The notes beneath the pieces are model-generated. The model made no database searches. It was not told the origin of the DNA and saw nothing but the letters and a program-made list of their open reading frames with translations. DNA of 6,801 nucleotides from DATEEG01 sp035525055. Lineage in GTDB: Bacteria > Actinomycetota > Acidimicrobiia > Spongiisociales > ZC4RG35. Of this stretch, positions 1 to 6,346 are shown one piece after another. The DNA lies in contig DATLEZ010000166.1 of the NCBI GenBank assembly GCA_035525055.1, positions 1-6,801 on the forward strand. Direction: 5' to 3'. The translations under genes were made by a program, and so were the position numbers. Numbering within the stretch: position 1 is the first letter of the stretch; each line of letters opens with the position of its first letter.

Positions 1-693
1 TTGAGCCCCAAGACCGGGTTCATCAAGAACTCCAATTCACCCGCGTTGAACGGTCGGCCTCTCCATATTGATCTGGCGGCGGCCCTCGACCGGGCGGTCA
101 TCCTTCGCAATGACGCCGATTGTTTCACCCTTTCCGAGGCGCGGGATGGAGCCGGAGCTGGATTCCGCACTGTGTTCGGAGTGATCCTTGGCACCGGAGT
201 CGGGGGAGGCGCTGTTGTGAATGGGGCGGCGCTTGTCGGACCGAACGCGATCTCGGGCGAGTGGGGGCACAACCCGTTGCCCTGGCCGCACCCCGACGAA
301 TTGCCTGGCGACCTCTGTTATTGCGGGAAGCGGGGGTGTATCGAGACCTTCCTATCGGGACCGGGCTTCGCAGCCAATGATCAGAGCAATCGGGGACGGA
401 GGTCGGCCCCTGAGATAGTCGAGGCTGCTCGGGCCGGTGAAACTCGGGCCATTAAGAGCTTCGACCTGTACATCGACCGGTTGGCTCGCTCCCTGGCGAC
501 TGTCATCAACATGCTCGATCCTGACGTGATTGTCCTGGGTGGCGGGATGAGCAACGTCGAGGAGATTTACCAACGGGTGCCTGAGCGTTGGGGAGGCTAT
601 GTGTTCAGCGATGCGGTTCTCACCAAGTTGGTCCAGAACCGCTGGGGCGATTCCAGCGGAGTAAGAGGCGCCGCCTGGCTGGTGAGTCTGTAG
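1..693 (+). CDS. mak: ROK-family sugar kinase, Mak-like fructokinase (5' end cut by window)
   Basis: This protein probably phosphorylates a free hexose (fructose in E. coli Mak) with ATP in the cytoplasm, feeding it into glycolysis. The 230 visible residues align throughout with roughly residue 72 to the C-terminus of the ~300-residue Mak family. The N-terminal ATP-binding lobe (DxGGTK motif) therefore lies upstream of the window, and the TTG at position 1 is an internal Leu codon, not a start. Visible hallmarks are the catalytic-base segment NDADC (Asp38), the glycine-rich phosphate loop GTGVGGG (residues 64-70), and the ROK zinc site formed by His90 in GHNPLPW with Cys106, Cys108 and Cys113 in CYCGKRGC. 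It continues with LDPDVIVLGGGMSNV (172-186) and ends with GDSSGVRGAAWL. The gene ends in TAG and converges on the antiporter gene. Fructose specificity is inferred from similarity to Mak; another hexose is possible. Confidence 0.93.
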   Translation: MSPKTGFIKNSNSPALNGRPLHIDLAAALDRAVILRNDADCFTLSEARDGAGAGFRTVFGVILGTGVGGGAVVNGAALVGPNAISGEWGHNPLPWPHPDELPGDLCYCGKRGCIETFLSGPGFAANDQSNRGRRSAPEIVEAARAGETRAIKSFDLYIDRLARSLATVINMLDPDVIVLGGGMSNVEEIYQRVPERWGGYVFSDAVLTKLVQNRWGDSSGVRGAAWLVSL

Positions 694-696
694 GAG

Positions 697-785
697 CGTT
701 TTACGTTTTGCGTTTTACGTTCTACGTCAGAACGGTCGGACCGGCTGCAGTCCGGGTTCGACGTAGAACGTAAAACGTAGAACCT
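697..785. repeat. Long inverted repeat with 14-nt internal periodicity; possible bidirectional terminator
   Basis: The arms at 711-728 and 760-777 are perfect 18-nt inverse complements. With three mismatches the pairing extends to 26 nt (703-728 against 760-785). Past a one-base bulge the stem resumes as GAAC (730-733) with GTTC (756-759), then CGGAC (737-741) with GTCCG (750-754), leaving an 8-nt loop. Each arm is internally repetitive: CGTTTTACGTT occurs at 697 and 711, and ACGTAGAAC occurs at 761 and 775, both 14 nt apart. It begins 3 nt after the mak stop and ends about 42 nt before the antiporter stop, so it may serve as a transcription barrier for both genes. It has no clean T-tract in either direction. 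It could equally be a member of a dispersed intergenic repeat family; one copy cannot decide. Confidence 0.8.
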
Positions 786-790
786 TCCTG

Positions 791-822
791 AACGCACCAC
801 CCACCAAGCAAAACGCACCACC
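791..822. repeat. Short direct repeat of 11 nt, two copies 21 nt apart
   Basis: AACGCACCACC occurs exactly at 791-801 and again at 812-822. It lies between the large inverted repeat and the antiporter stop codon (828-830). No function is evident. It may be part of the same repetitive intergenic element or a chance duplication. Confidence 0.5.
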
Positions 823-827
823 TTCTT

Positions 828-2981
828 TCACGTGTTGAACACCACTACGGGACAGGGGCAGGAGGCCAGGACTCTTTCCACTCTCGGGCCTAGAAACAGC
901 CGCTTAGAAGCCGGCCGGACCGACGTTCCCAGGACAACCAGATCGGCGTTGATCCGGCGGGCGGTGTCGAGAATCGCCTCTTCGGGCTCCGGCCCCATCC
1001 TGACCTCGGTTTCCGTCGCAACGCCGAAGGAATCGCCCAGTTGCCGAAGATCGGCAGCGATCTGATGCCCGATCTCGAGTCGCGTCGCCTGGTCGTCGGC
1101 GGCCGGCGCATAGTTGAGAATTCCCGTTTCCCGGGCCACGACGTGGATCACAGTGACCAGCGAATCCGGTTCGGCGATCGAGAAGGCAAGCTCGGCGGCT
1201 CGCCGGCTGGCGGTCGTTCCGTCCGTCGGGAGAACGATTCGTCGCGGCCGCCAATCCGAACTCATTGAGCCACCTCTAACCACCAGCGAAGGGACAGGTG
1301 CCAGGCGTACGATCTCGTCGACGACACCCCCGAACAGAGCCTCGGAGGTCGAGTCCATCTCCGTGGCCCCGAGGACGACCAGATCATAGTCTCGTTCAGC
1401 CTCAGTCAAGACTGCCTGCACCGGGTTCTTTGACTCCAGGATCCGTCTCGTAAGCACGGTGTCTCCGCCGAACATCGGAATGATGGTGTTCAAGAACTCG
1501 GTCACATCGGCGCGTTCGCCGCGGCCGCCGACCGACATGAGCGTCACCGCCAGCCTCTGCGACGCCGAGAGGCGGCGGAGCAGAGTCGCTTCGATAATCT
1601 GGGCACCTCCCAAAGGATTGGGCCGGGGCCGTATCGGTAGAAGAACGCGCCTGATGCTTCCCACGACGGAACCTTCAGCCGTCTCGGCTCGCCGGAGACG
1701 CTCAGCTTCGTCAGCGTCTGGCTCAATGCGGTGAACGATTGCCCGGAGAGCAAGTGGTGCTGCGAGCGACGTGACGATCGCCATGAGGACGATCATCGAG
1801 AACACCTCTTGGCTGACGATCCCGAGCGAGAGGCCTACCGAGGCAACGATGATCCCCACCGCGCCGCGGGCATTGAGCCCGGCTCCGAAAGCGAGCGAGG
1901 TCCACCGGTCTTGCTTGCTGAAGCGGCGGGCACCTATGAACGCACCGCCGACTTTGCCGGCAGTTGCCACTCCGATTACGACAAGCGCCAGGGTCAAGAG
2001 CCGGGGTTGTGCCAGAGCGGACACGTCGACCTTGAGGCCTGCAACTGCGAAGAAGATGGGCGTGAAAACACTGAGAGCAATGGTCTCGAGCTTGTGAATG
2101 GCATCCTGGGGTAGCCGGCGCATCCTTCCGAAGAGAATCCCGACGGCGAAAGCTCCGAGTACCGGCTCAAGCCCGAGCCACTGCGTGAATGCTCCCCAGG
2201 CGAGCGCCATCGTGATGACCAGTGTCAGAACACGATCACGGCTACGGAGACGGTTCTGAACAAATGACAGACCCCCGGCGACAAGAAGGCGGCCCACGAC
2301 GGCAGTTGCCGCCACGAAGAGCACCACCGTTCCAATCGTTCGTCCGATGTCTACCGGGGTCACACGGCCCGTATCCGCGAGGCCGACCACGATTCCGAGC
2401 AAGGACCATCCGACCAGGTCTTCGATCATGGCCGCGGCCAGGATCGTCTGGCCGATGTTCCGACGCATTATCCGCAGCTCGATCAAGACCGTGGCGAGAA
2501 CCGGGATCGCCGCGATCGACATCGCTGTGGCGAAGAACAGCGCGAAGACGAGGCGCCGGGCGGGATCCACCAGCAGGTCGGATGGAAACAGCAGGCCGAG
2601 GATCAGGCTGCTGGCAAAAGAGACCGGGATGCTCACAGCTGCCACACCGATGGCCGTCCGCCCTTTTCTCTTGATCAACCCGAGGTCGATCTCAAAGCCG
2701 GTCACAACGAGAAGCAGCATCACACCGAGCAGAGCCACGATCTCGATCAAGTAGCCTTGCACCGCCGTTTGGGGTATCACCCATCTAGCGACGTCAGGTG
2801 CGAACGCGCCGAGGATCGACGGTCCGAGGACGACTCCTGCGAGGATCTCACCGACGACCGACGGCTGTCTGAGCCGGAGTGCGACCTCTCCGAGAAACCT
2901 TGCCACCGCAAGCAACACAGCAAGAGAAATCAGGACCTGCAGCACATCGTTGTGTGAGGCCGCCATGAACGGCTCTGTCAA
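828..2981 (-). CDS. CPA2-type cation/proton antiporter with two C-terminal universal stress protein domains
   Basis: This is an inner-membrane exchanger that probably moves Na+ or K+ against H+, with cytoplasmic regulatory domains. Using the TTG start it is 717 residues. Residues ~10-415 form about 13 hydrophobic segments of the Na_H_Exchanger fold. They include GEILAGVVLGPSILG (~44-58), the ion-site region AAMIEDLVGW (Glu187-Asp188), and GLNARGAVGIIVASVGLSLG (~368-387). Two USP domains follow: ~443-569 (opening RRVLLP) and ~579-717 (opening RRIVLPTD and ending CPCPVVVF). Both USP domains depart from the G-2x-G-9x-G nucleotide-binding pattern, so ATP binding is doubtful. The TTG at 2981 is chosen because AGGAAGG sits 8 nt upstream. 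An ATG at 2966 (712 residues) has no comparable site. An ATG at 3104 would run through the purB end and add a charged, non-conserved leader. It follows purB by 43 nt on the same strand, suggesting co-transcription. The transported ion is not determined. Confidence 0.9.
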   Translation of the reverse strand: MTEPFMAASHNDVLQVLISLAVLLAVARFLGEVALRLRQPSVVGEILAGVVLGPSILGAFAPDVARWVIPQTAVQGYLIEIVALLGVMLLLVVTGFEIDLGLIKRKGRTAIGVAAVSIPVSFASSLILGLLFPSDLLVDPARRLVFALFFATAMSIAAIPVLATVLIELRIMRRNIGQTILAAAMIEDLVGWSLLGIVVGLADTGRVTPVDIGRTIGTVVLFVAATAVVGRLLVAGGLSFVQNRLRSRDRVLTLVITMALAWGAFTQWLGLEPVLGAFAVGILFGRMRRLPQDAIHKLETIALSVFTPIFFAVAGLKVDVSALAQPRLLTLALVVIGVATAGKVGGAFIGARRFSKQDRWTSLAFGAGLNARGAVGIIVASVGLSLGIVSQEVFSMIVLMAIVTSLAAPLALRAIVHRIEPDADEAERLRRAETAEGSVVGSIRRVLLPIRPRPNPLGGAQIIEATLLRRLSASQRLAVTLMSVGGRGERADVTEFLNTIIPMFGGDTVLTRRILESKNPVQAVLTEAERDYDLVVLGATEMDSTSEALFGGVVDEIVRLAPVPSLVVRGGSMSSDWRPRRIVLPTDGTTASRRAAELAFSIAEPDSLVTVIHVVARETGILNYAPAADDQATRLEIGHQIAADLRQLGDSFGVATETEVRMGPEPEEAILDTARRINADLVVLGTSVRPASKRLFLGPRVERVLASCPCPVVVFNT

Positions 2982-2989
2982 GTGCCGGC

Positions 2990-2996
2990 CCTTCCT
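2990..2996 (-). promoter_or_regulatory. Ribosome binding site AGGAAGG for the antiporter gene
   Basis: On the minus strand AGGAAGG lies 8 nt before a TTG codon at 2981-2979, which is ideal Shine-Dalgarno spacing. It is 23 nt from the ATG at 2966, too far to serve that codon. It therefore favours the TTG start. Confidence 0.55.
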
Positions 2997-3003
2997 CGTC
3001 CCC

Positions 3004-3017
3004 GTTTTCGCGAAAAC
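3004..3017. promoter_or_regulatory. Perfect 14-bp palindrome in the purB-antiporter gap (candidate operator)
   Basis: GTTTTCGCGAAAAC reads identically on both strands. It starts 7 nt after the purB stop and ends 7 nt before the AGGAAGG of the antiporter gene. A gap-free palindrome in the short intergenic space resembles a binding site for a dimeric regulator. As RNA it could form only a weak 5-bp stem with a CGCG loop and no T-tract, so a terminator is unlikely. No regulator is identifiable from the window. Confidence 0.4.
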
Positions 3018-3024
3018 AGAGCGG

Positions 3025-4323
<1,299 letters not shown>

Positions 4324-4333
4324 CGGGAGGCGG

Positions 4334-4339
4334 AGGCTA
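4334..4339 (-). promoter_or_regulatory. Possible -10 element (TAGCCT) for leaderless purB
   Basis: On the minus strand TAGCCT fits the TANNNT -10 pattern and ends 10 nt before the purB ATG at 4323. This would place the transcript start close to the ATG, consistent with the lack of a Shine-Dalgarno site there. No convincing -35 hexamer is visible. Six-base matches are common by chance, so this is weak. Confidence 0.25.
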
Positions 4340-4390
4340 ACGACAGATTTCACGGCGTCGGTCCTGGTGGGGGTCCGGTGCTCTTCCGCC

Positions 4391-4396
4391 TACCCT
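4391..4396 (+). promoter_or_regulatory. Possible -10 element (TACCCT) for leaderless ycaQ
   Basis: TACCCT fits TANNNT and ends 9 nt before the GTG at 4406, the start best supported by homology. The GTG has no Shine-Dalgarno site, as expected for leaderless translation. No good -35 element is seen upstream. Weak on its own, but it mirrors the arrangement at purB on the other strand. Confidence 0.25.
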
Positions 4397-4405
4397 CCCG
4401 TTTCC

Positions 4406-5587
4406 GTGCGCAAGCTCACAATCGCTCAGGCCCGTCGGATTGCCCTGGCTGCTCAGGGTTTTGCTGACGCTCGGCCCACCGGAAAGGTCGACATTCGCCA
4501 CCTCCGGCGGGTCGTGGATCGGGTCGGGGTTGTCCAACTCGACTCGGTCAACGTCGTCGCCAGGGCCCATTTCCTCCCGTTCTTCGCCCGATTGGGGGAC
4601 TATCCCATGCATCTGGCCGATCGGATCGGTTGGGGCACTGGCGAAATGGTCGAGTACTGGGCCCACGAAGCGGCCCTGCTACCGGTCGAGCATTGGCCGT
4701 TGTTCCGGCACCGGATGGAGAAGAACTGGCACTGGCCGTCGATGGACCGCTGGATGATCGACCACCCCGGGGTCATCGACCAGGTGCTGGCCGAGGTCGC
4801 CGAGCGCGGCCCGCTTCGGCCCAGCGACCTCGAGAATCATTCCAACGCTTCCCGCGGACCGTGGTGGGACTGGTCCGACGCCAAGCTCGCCCTGGAGGCC
4901 CTCTTCTTCACGGGCCGTCTAACGGTCGCCAGTCGGGTGAACTTCATTCGCCACTACGACCTCTCCGAGCGGGTCCTCCCGGCGCAGATCGTGGCGGCGG
5001 AGATCGACGAGGAATCAGCTCGGAGACATTTGCTCAAGCAGGCAGTCCGTCATCACGGGATCGGCACGGTGGCTGATATGGCCGACTACTACCGGATGAA
5101 GAACCAGAGCGCCGCTCCTCATCTGGCGGCACTCGCAAAGGAGGGCGAGGTCGAGGAGGTGGAGGTCGCAGGATGGAAGGGGCCGGTTTACCTGGACCCC
5201 GGTGCCCGAATGCCGCGGTCCGTCAATGGACTGGCGGTCTTGTGTCCGTTCGATCCCCTCATCTGGTTTCGACCGAGGACGGAGCGGCTGTTCGATTTCC
5301 ACTACCGGATCGAGGTCTACACGCCGCCCCCGAAGCGGATCTTCGGCTATTACGTATTCCCGATCCTCCTCGATGGTGAACTTGTCGGCCGGGTTGACCT
5401 CAAAGCCGATCGCCAGGCCGGCGTGCTTCGGGTGCGGGCCAGCTTCGTCGAGGACGGCCAGGACCCGACCAGGGTCGCCGCTCCCCTAGCGAGCGAAATG
5501 AGGACGATGGCAGCCTGGCTAGGCCTCGATGACGTGGCGGTTGAGAGGAAGGGGAACCTGGCGACGGCACTGGGGAAGGTGATGTGA
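4406..5587 (+). CDS. ycaQ: YcaQ/AlkX-type DNA crosslink glycosylase (HTH_42 winged-helix family)
   Basis: E. coli YcaQ (AlkX) is a DNA glycosylase that excises N7-alkylated purines and unhooks interstrand crosslinks. This 393-residue protein aligns with it from end to end. The N-terminal KLTIAQARRIALAAQGF matches the opening helix. The catalytic QxD motif appears as QLD (44-46) in VVQLDSVNVVARAHF; QxD rather than QxQ separates the YcaQ branch from AlkZ. Further shared blocks are EYWAHEAALLP (~83-93), the WWDW segment (~153-156), MADYYRMKNQ (~225-234), LCPFDPLIWFRPRTERLFDFHYRIEVYTP (~279-307, stated here as a span with its key CPFDP and FDF groups), PKRIFGY and GRVDLKADR (~328-336). The GTG at 4406 is chosen because it starts just before the conserved KLTIAQAR. 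A GTG at 4367 would add 13 residues rich in Ser and Pro that are not part of the family. The gene stands alone, divergent from purB and convergent with purE. Confidence 0.92.
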   Translation: MRKLTIAQARRIALAAQGFADARPTGKVDIRHLRRVVDRVGVVQLDSVNVVARAHFLPFFARLGDYPMHLADRIGWGTGEMVEYWAHEAALLPVEHWPLFRHRMEKNWHWPSMDRWMIDHPGVIDQVLAEVAERGPLRPSDLENHSNASRGPWWDWSDAKLALEALFFTGRLTVASRVNFIRHYDLSERVLPAQIVAAEIDEESARRHLLKQAVRHHGIGTVADMADYYRMKNQSAAPHLAALAKEGEVEEVEVAGWKGPVYLDPGARMPRSVNGLAVLCPFDPLIWFRPRTERLFDFHYRIEVYTPPPKRIFGYYVFPILLDGELVGRVDLKADRQAGVLRVRASFVEDGQDPTRVAAPLASEMRTMAAWLGLDDVAVERKGNLATALGKVM

Positions 5588-5660
5588 GGTTTGCGGTCGG
5601 GTTGAGGTTTGGATCGCCTTCAGAATCGCCGAAGGAGAGATCGGGCCCCCCCCGGCGGGC

Positions 5661-5767
5661 AAATTTGGTCGCTCACGCCCGCTTGAAACGTAATTTGGTC
5701 GCTGGCGATCGAGTACCGGGACCGAGCGACCGAATTTGCTGTGAGGTGGGCGTGACTGACCTAATTT
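5661..5767. repeat. 107-nt imperfect palindrome made of four copies of a 12-nt motif with 30-nt spacing
   Basis: AATTTGGTCGCT occurs exactly at 5662-5673 and 5692-5703, 30 nt apart. Inverted versions lie at 5725-5736 (AGCGACCGAATT, one difference) and 5755-5766 (ACTGACCTAATT, three differences), also 30 nt apart. The left arm 5661-5703 aligns without gaps to the reverse complement of 5725-5767, matching at 32 of 43 positions. TCACGCCC (5673-5680) pairs with GGGCGTGA (5748-5755). The central 21 nt are unpaired. It could act as a transcription barrier between the convergent genes ycaQ and purE, bind a protein, or be a decayed dispersed element. I do not recognise a named family. Confidence 0.75.
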
Positions 5768-5792
5768 CGCCCGAGATACCGGTGACCCACCG

Positions 5793-5817
5793 AGGGGCGG
5801 GTGGTCCACCTGCTCCT
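5793..5817 (+). terminator. Hairpin in the convergent region, possible terminator for ycaQ
   Basis: In plus-strand RNA, 5793-5803 pairs with 5807-5817 to give 11 pairs, two of them G-U, closing a three-base GUC loop. It is preceded by a smaller stem, CGGTG (5780-5784) with CACCG (5788-5792). On the minus strand the two wobble pairs become A-C mismatches, so the structure fits plus-strand transcription better. Only two T residues follow, so Rho-independent termination is uncertain. Confidence 0.35.
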
Positions 5818-5857
5818 TCGGCGATGCTTACCTGCCGCCAACTGCCTGCCGACCGGC

Positions 5858-6346
5858 TCAGCCTTTCAATGTTTCCTCAGCAAGTTCCCGCCGGTACTGA
5901 GCGAGCATGGTGGTTAGTTCGGGGTTGTCCAGGGCCAGGATCGCAACCGCCAGCAGGGCCGCGTTGGCGGCGCCGTCGACGGCCACCGTTGCGACCGGGA
6001 TTCCGGTCGGCATCTGAACCGTCGAGAGCAGGGCATCGAGTCCGTTGAGAGAAGCGGACAGCGGCACTCCGATCACAGGGAGAAGCGACTTGGCCGCCAT
6101 GACCCCGGCCAGGTGCGCGGCCTTGCCGGCGCCGGCGATGATCACACCGAATCCGGCCCCGGCGGCGCCTTCCGCGAAGGCGATCGCCTGGTCGGGAGTC
6201 TTGTGGGCGGAGAGGACCCTGACCTCAGTTTCGATTCCGAAGCGGTCGAGCATCACGGCCGCTTTTTCCATGATGGATCGATCGGAGCCCGAGCCCATGA
6301 CTATCGCTACTTTCATGGGGACGAAGGTAATAGCGCCGTCGCTCAT
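5858..6346 (-). CDS. purE: 5-(carboxyamino)imidazole ribonucleotide mutase (PurE)
   Basis: Class I PurE converts N5-carboxyaminoimidazole ribonucleotide to 4-carboxy-AIR in purine synthesis and acts as a cytoplasmic octamer. The product has 162 residues, the normal single-domain length. Motifs are VMGSGSD (16-22, phosphate/substrate loop), LSAHKTPD (45-52, with the catalytic His48), GAGKAAHLAG (72-81, second conserved His78), LPVIGVP (89-95), and GLDALLSTVQMPTGIPVATV (102-121). Lys49 replaces the Arg of the usual SAHRTP motif, and Lys75 replaces the second Gly of GAGGAAHLPG. The ATG at 6346 is chosen because it overlaps the upstream stop codon as ATGA and has GGAAAGGG 7 nt before it. An ATG at 6316 begins directly at the conserved core but has no ribosome site. 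PurK, which supplies the N5-CAIR substrate, is not visible nearby. Confidence 0.95.
   Translation of the reverse strand: MSDGAITFVPMKVAIVMGSGSDRSIMEKAAVMLDRFGIETEVRVLSAHKTPDQAIAFAEGAAGAGFGVIIAGAGKAAHLAGVMAAKSLLPVIGVPLSASLNGLDALLSTVQMPTGIPVATVAVDGAANAALLAVAILALDNPELTTMLAQYRRELAEETLKG

Larger units (their letters stand above)
5588..5857. other. Convergent intergenic region, 270 nt, repeat-rich
   Basis: No supportable gene lies between the ycaQ stop (5587) and the purE stop (5858). From left to right it contains a nine-base direct repeat TGAGGTTTG (5585-5593 and 5603-5611), a C8 run (5646-5653), the four-copy palindromic element (5661-5767), two small hairpins (5780-5792 and 5793-5817), and featureless sequence to purE. 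Base composition differs from the flanking genes, with AATTT blocks interrupting otherwise GC-rich DNA. Confidence 0.75.

Noticed and set aside
1..3. TTG at position 1 as a start codon for the sugar kinase
   Set aside because: The alignment with Mak-family proteins shows about 70 residues upstream, including the ATP-binding lobe, so this codon is internal.
588..821. Short open frames through the mak-antiporter gap encoding FYVLRFTFYV-like peptides
   Set aside because: The peptide repetition comes directly from the 14-nt DNA repeat in the intergenic inverted repeat. The frames overlap real coding ends and have no start signals.
1731..2674. Several 100-150 codon plus-strand open frames opposite the antiporter membrane region
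   Set aside because: They are Arg/Pro/Ser-rich shadows of the real minus-strand gene in GC-rich DNA, with no family resemblance.
4367..4405. Upstream GTG start for ycaQ at 4367
   Set aside because: The 13 extra residues are not shared with the family, no ribosome site precedes them, and the conserved N-terminus begins just after GTG 4406.
5646..5653. Run of eight C residues after the ycaQ gene
   Set aside because: It is non-coding and short. It could reflect slippage or an assembly uncertainty, but it affects no gene and shows no sign of phase variation.
5662..5766. 30-nt spaced repeats resembling the start of a CRISPR array
   Set aside because: The shared unit is only 12 nt, there are just two direct copies, and the other two copies are inverted. 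A CRISPR array needs longer identical direct repeats and unique spacers.
5584..6048. 154-codon plus-strand open frame from the ycaQ stop across the palindrome into purE
   Set aside because: It crosses the repeat-rich gap and runs antisense to purE, is low-complexity at its end (Arg/Pro), and has no domain.
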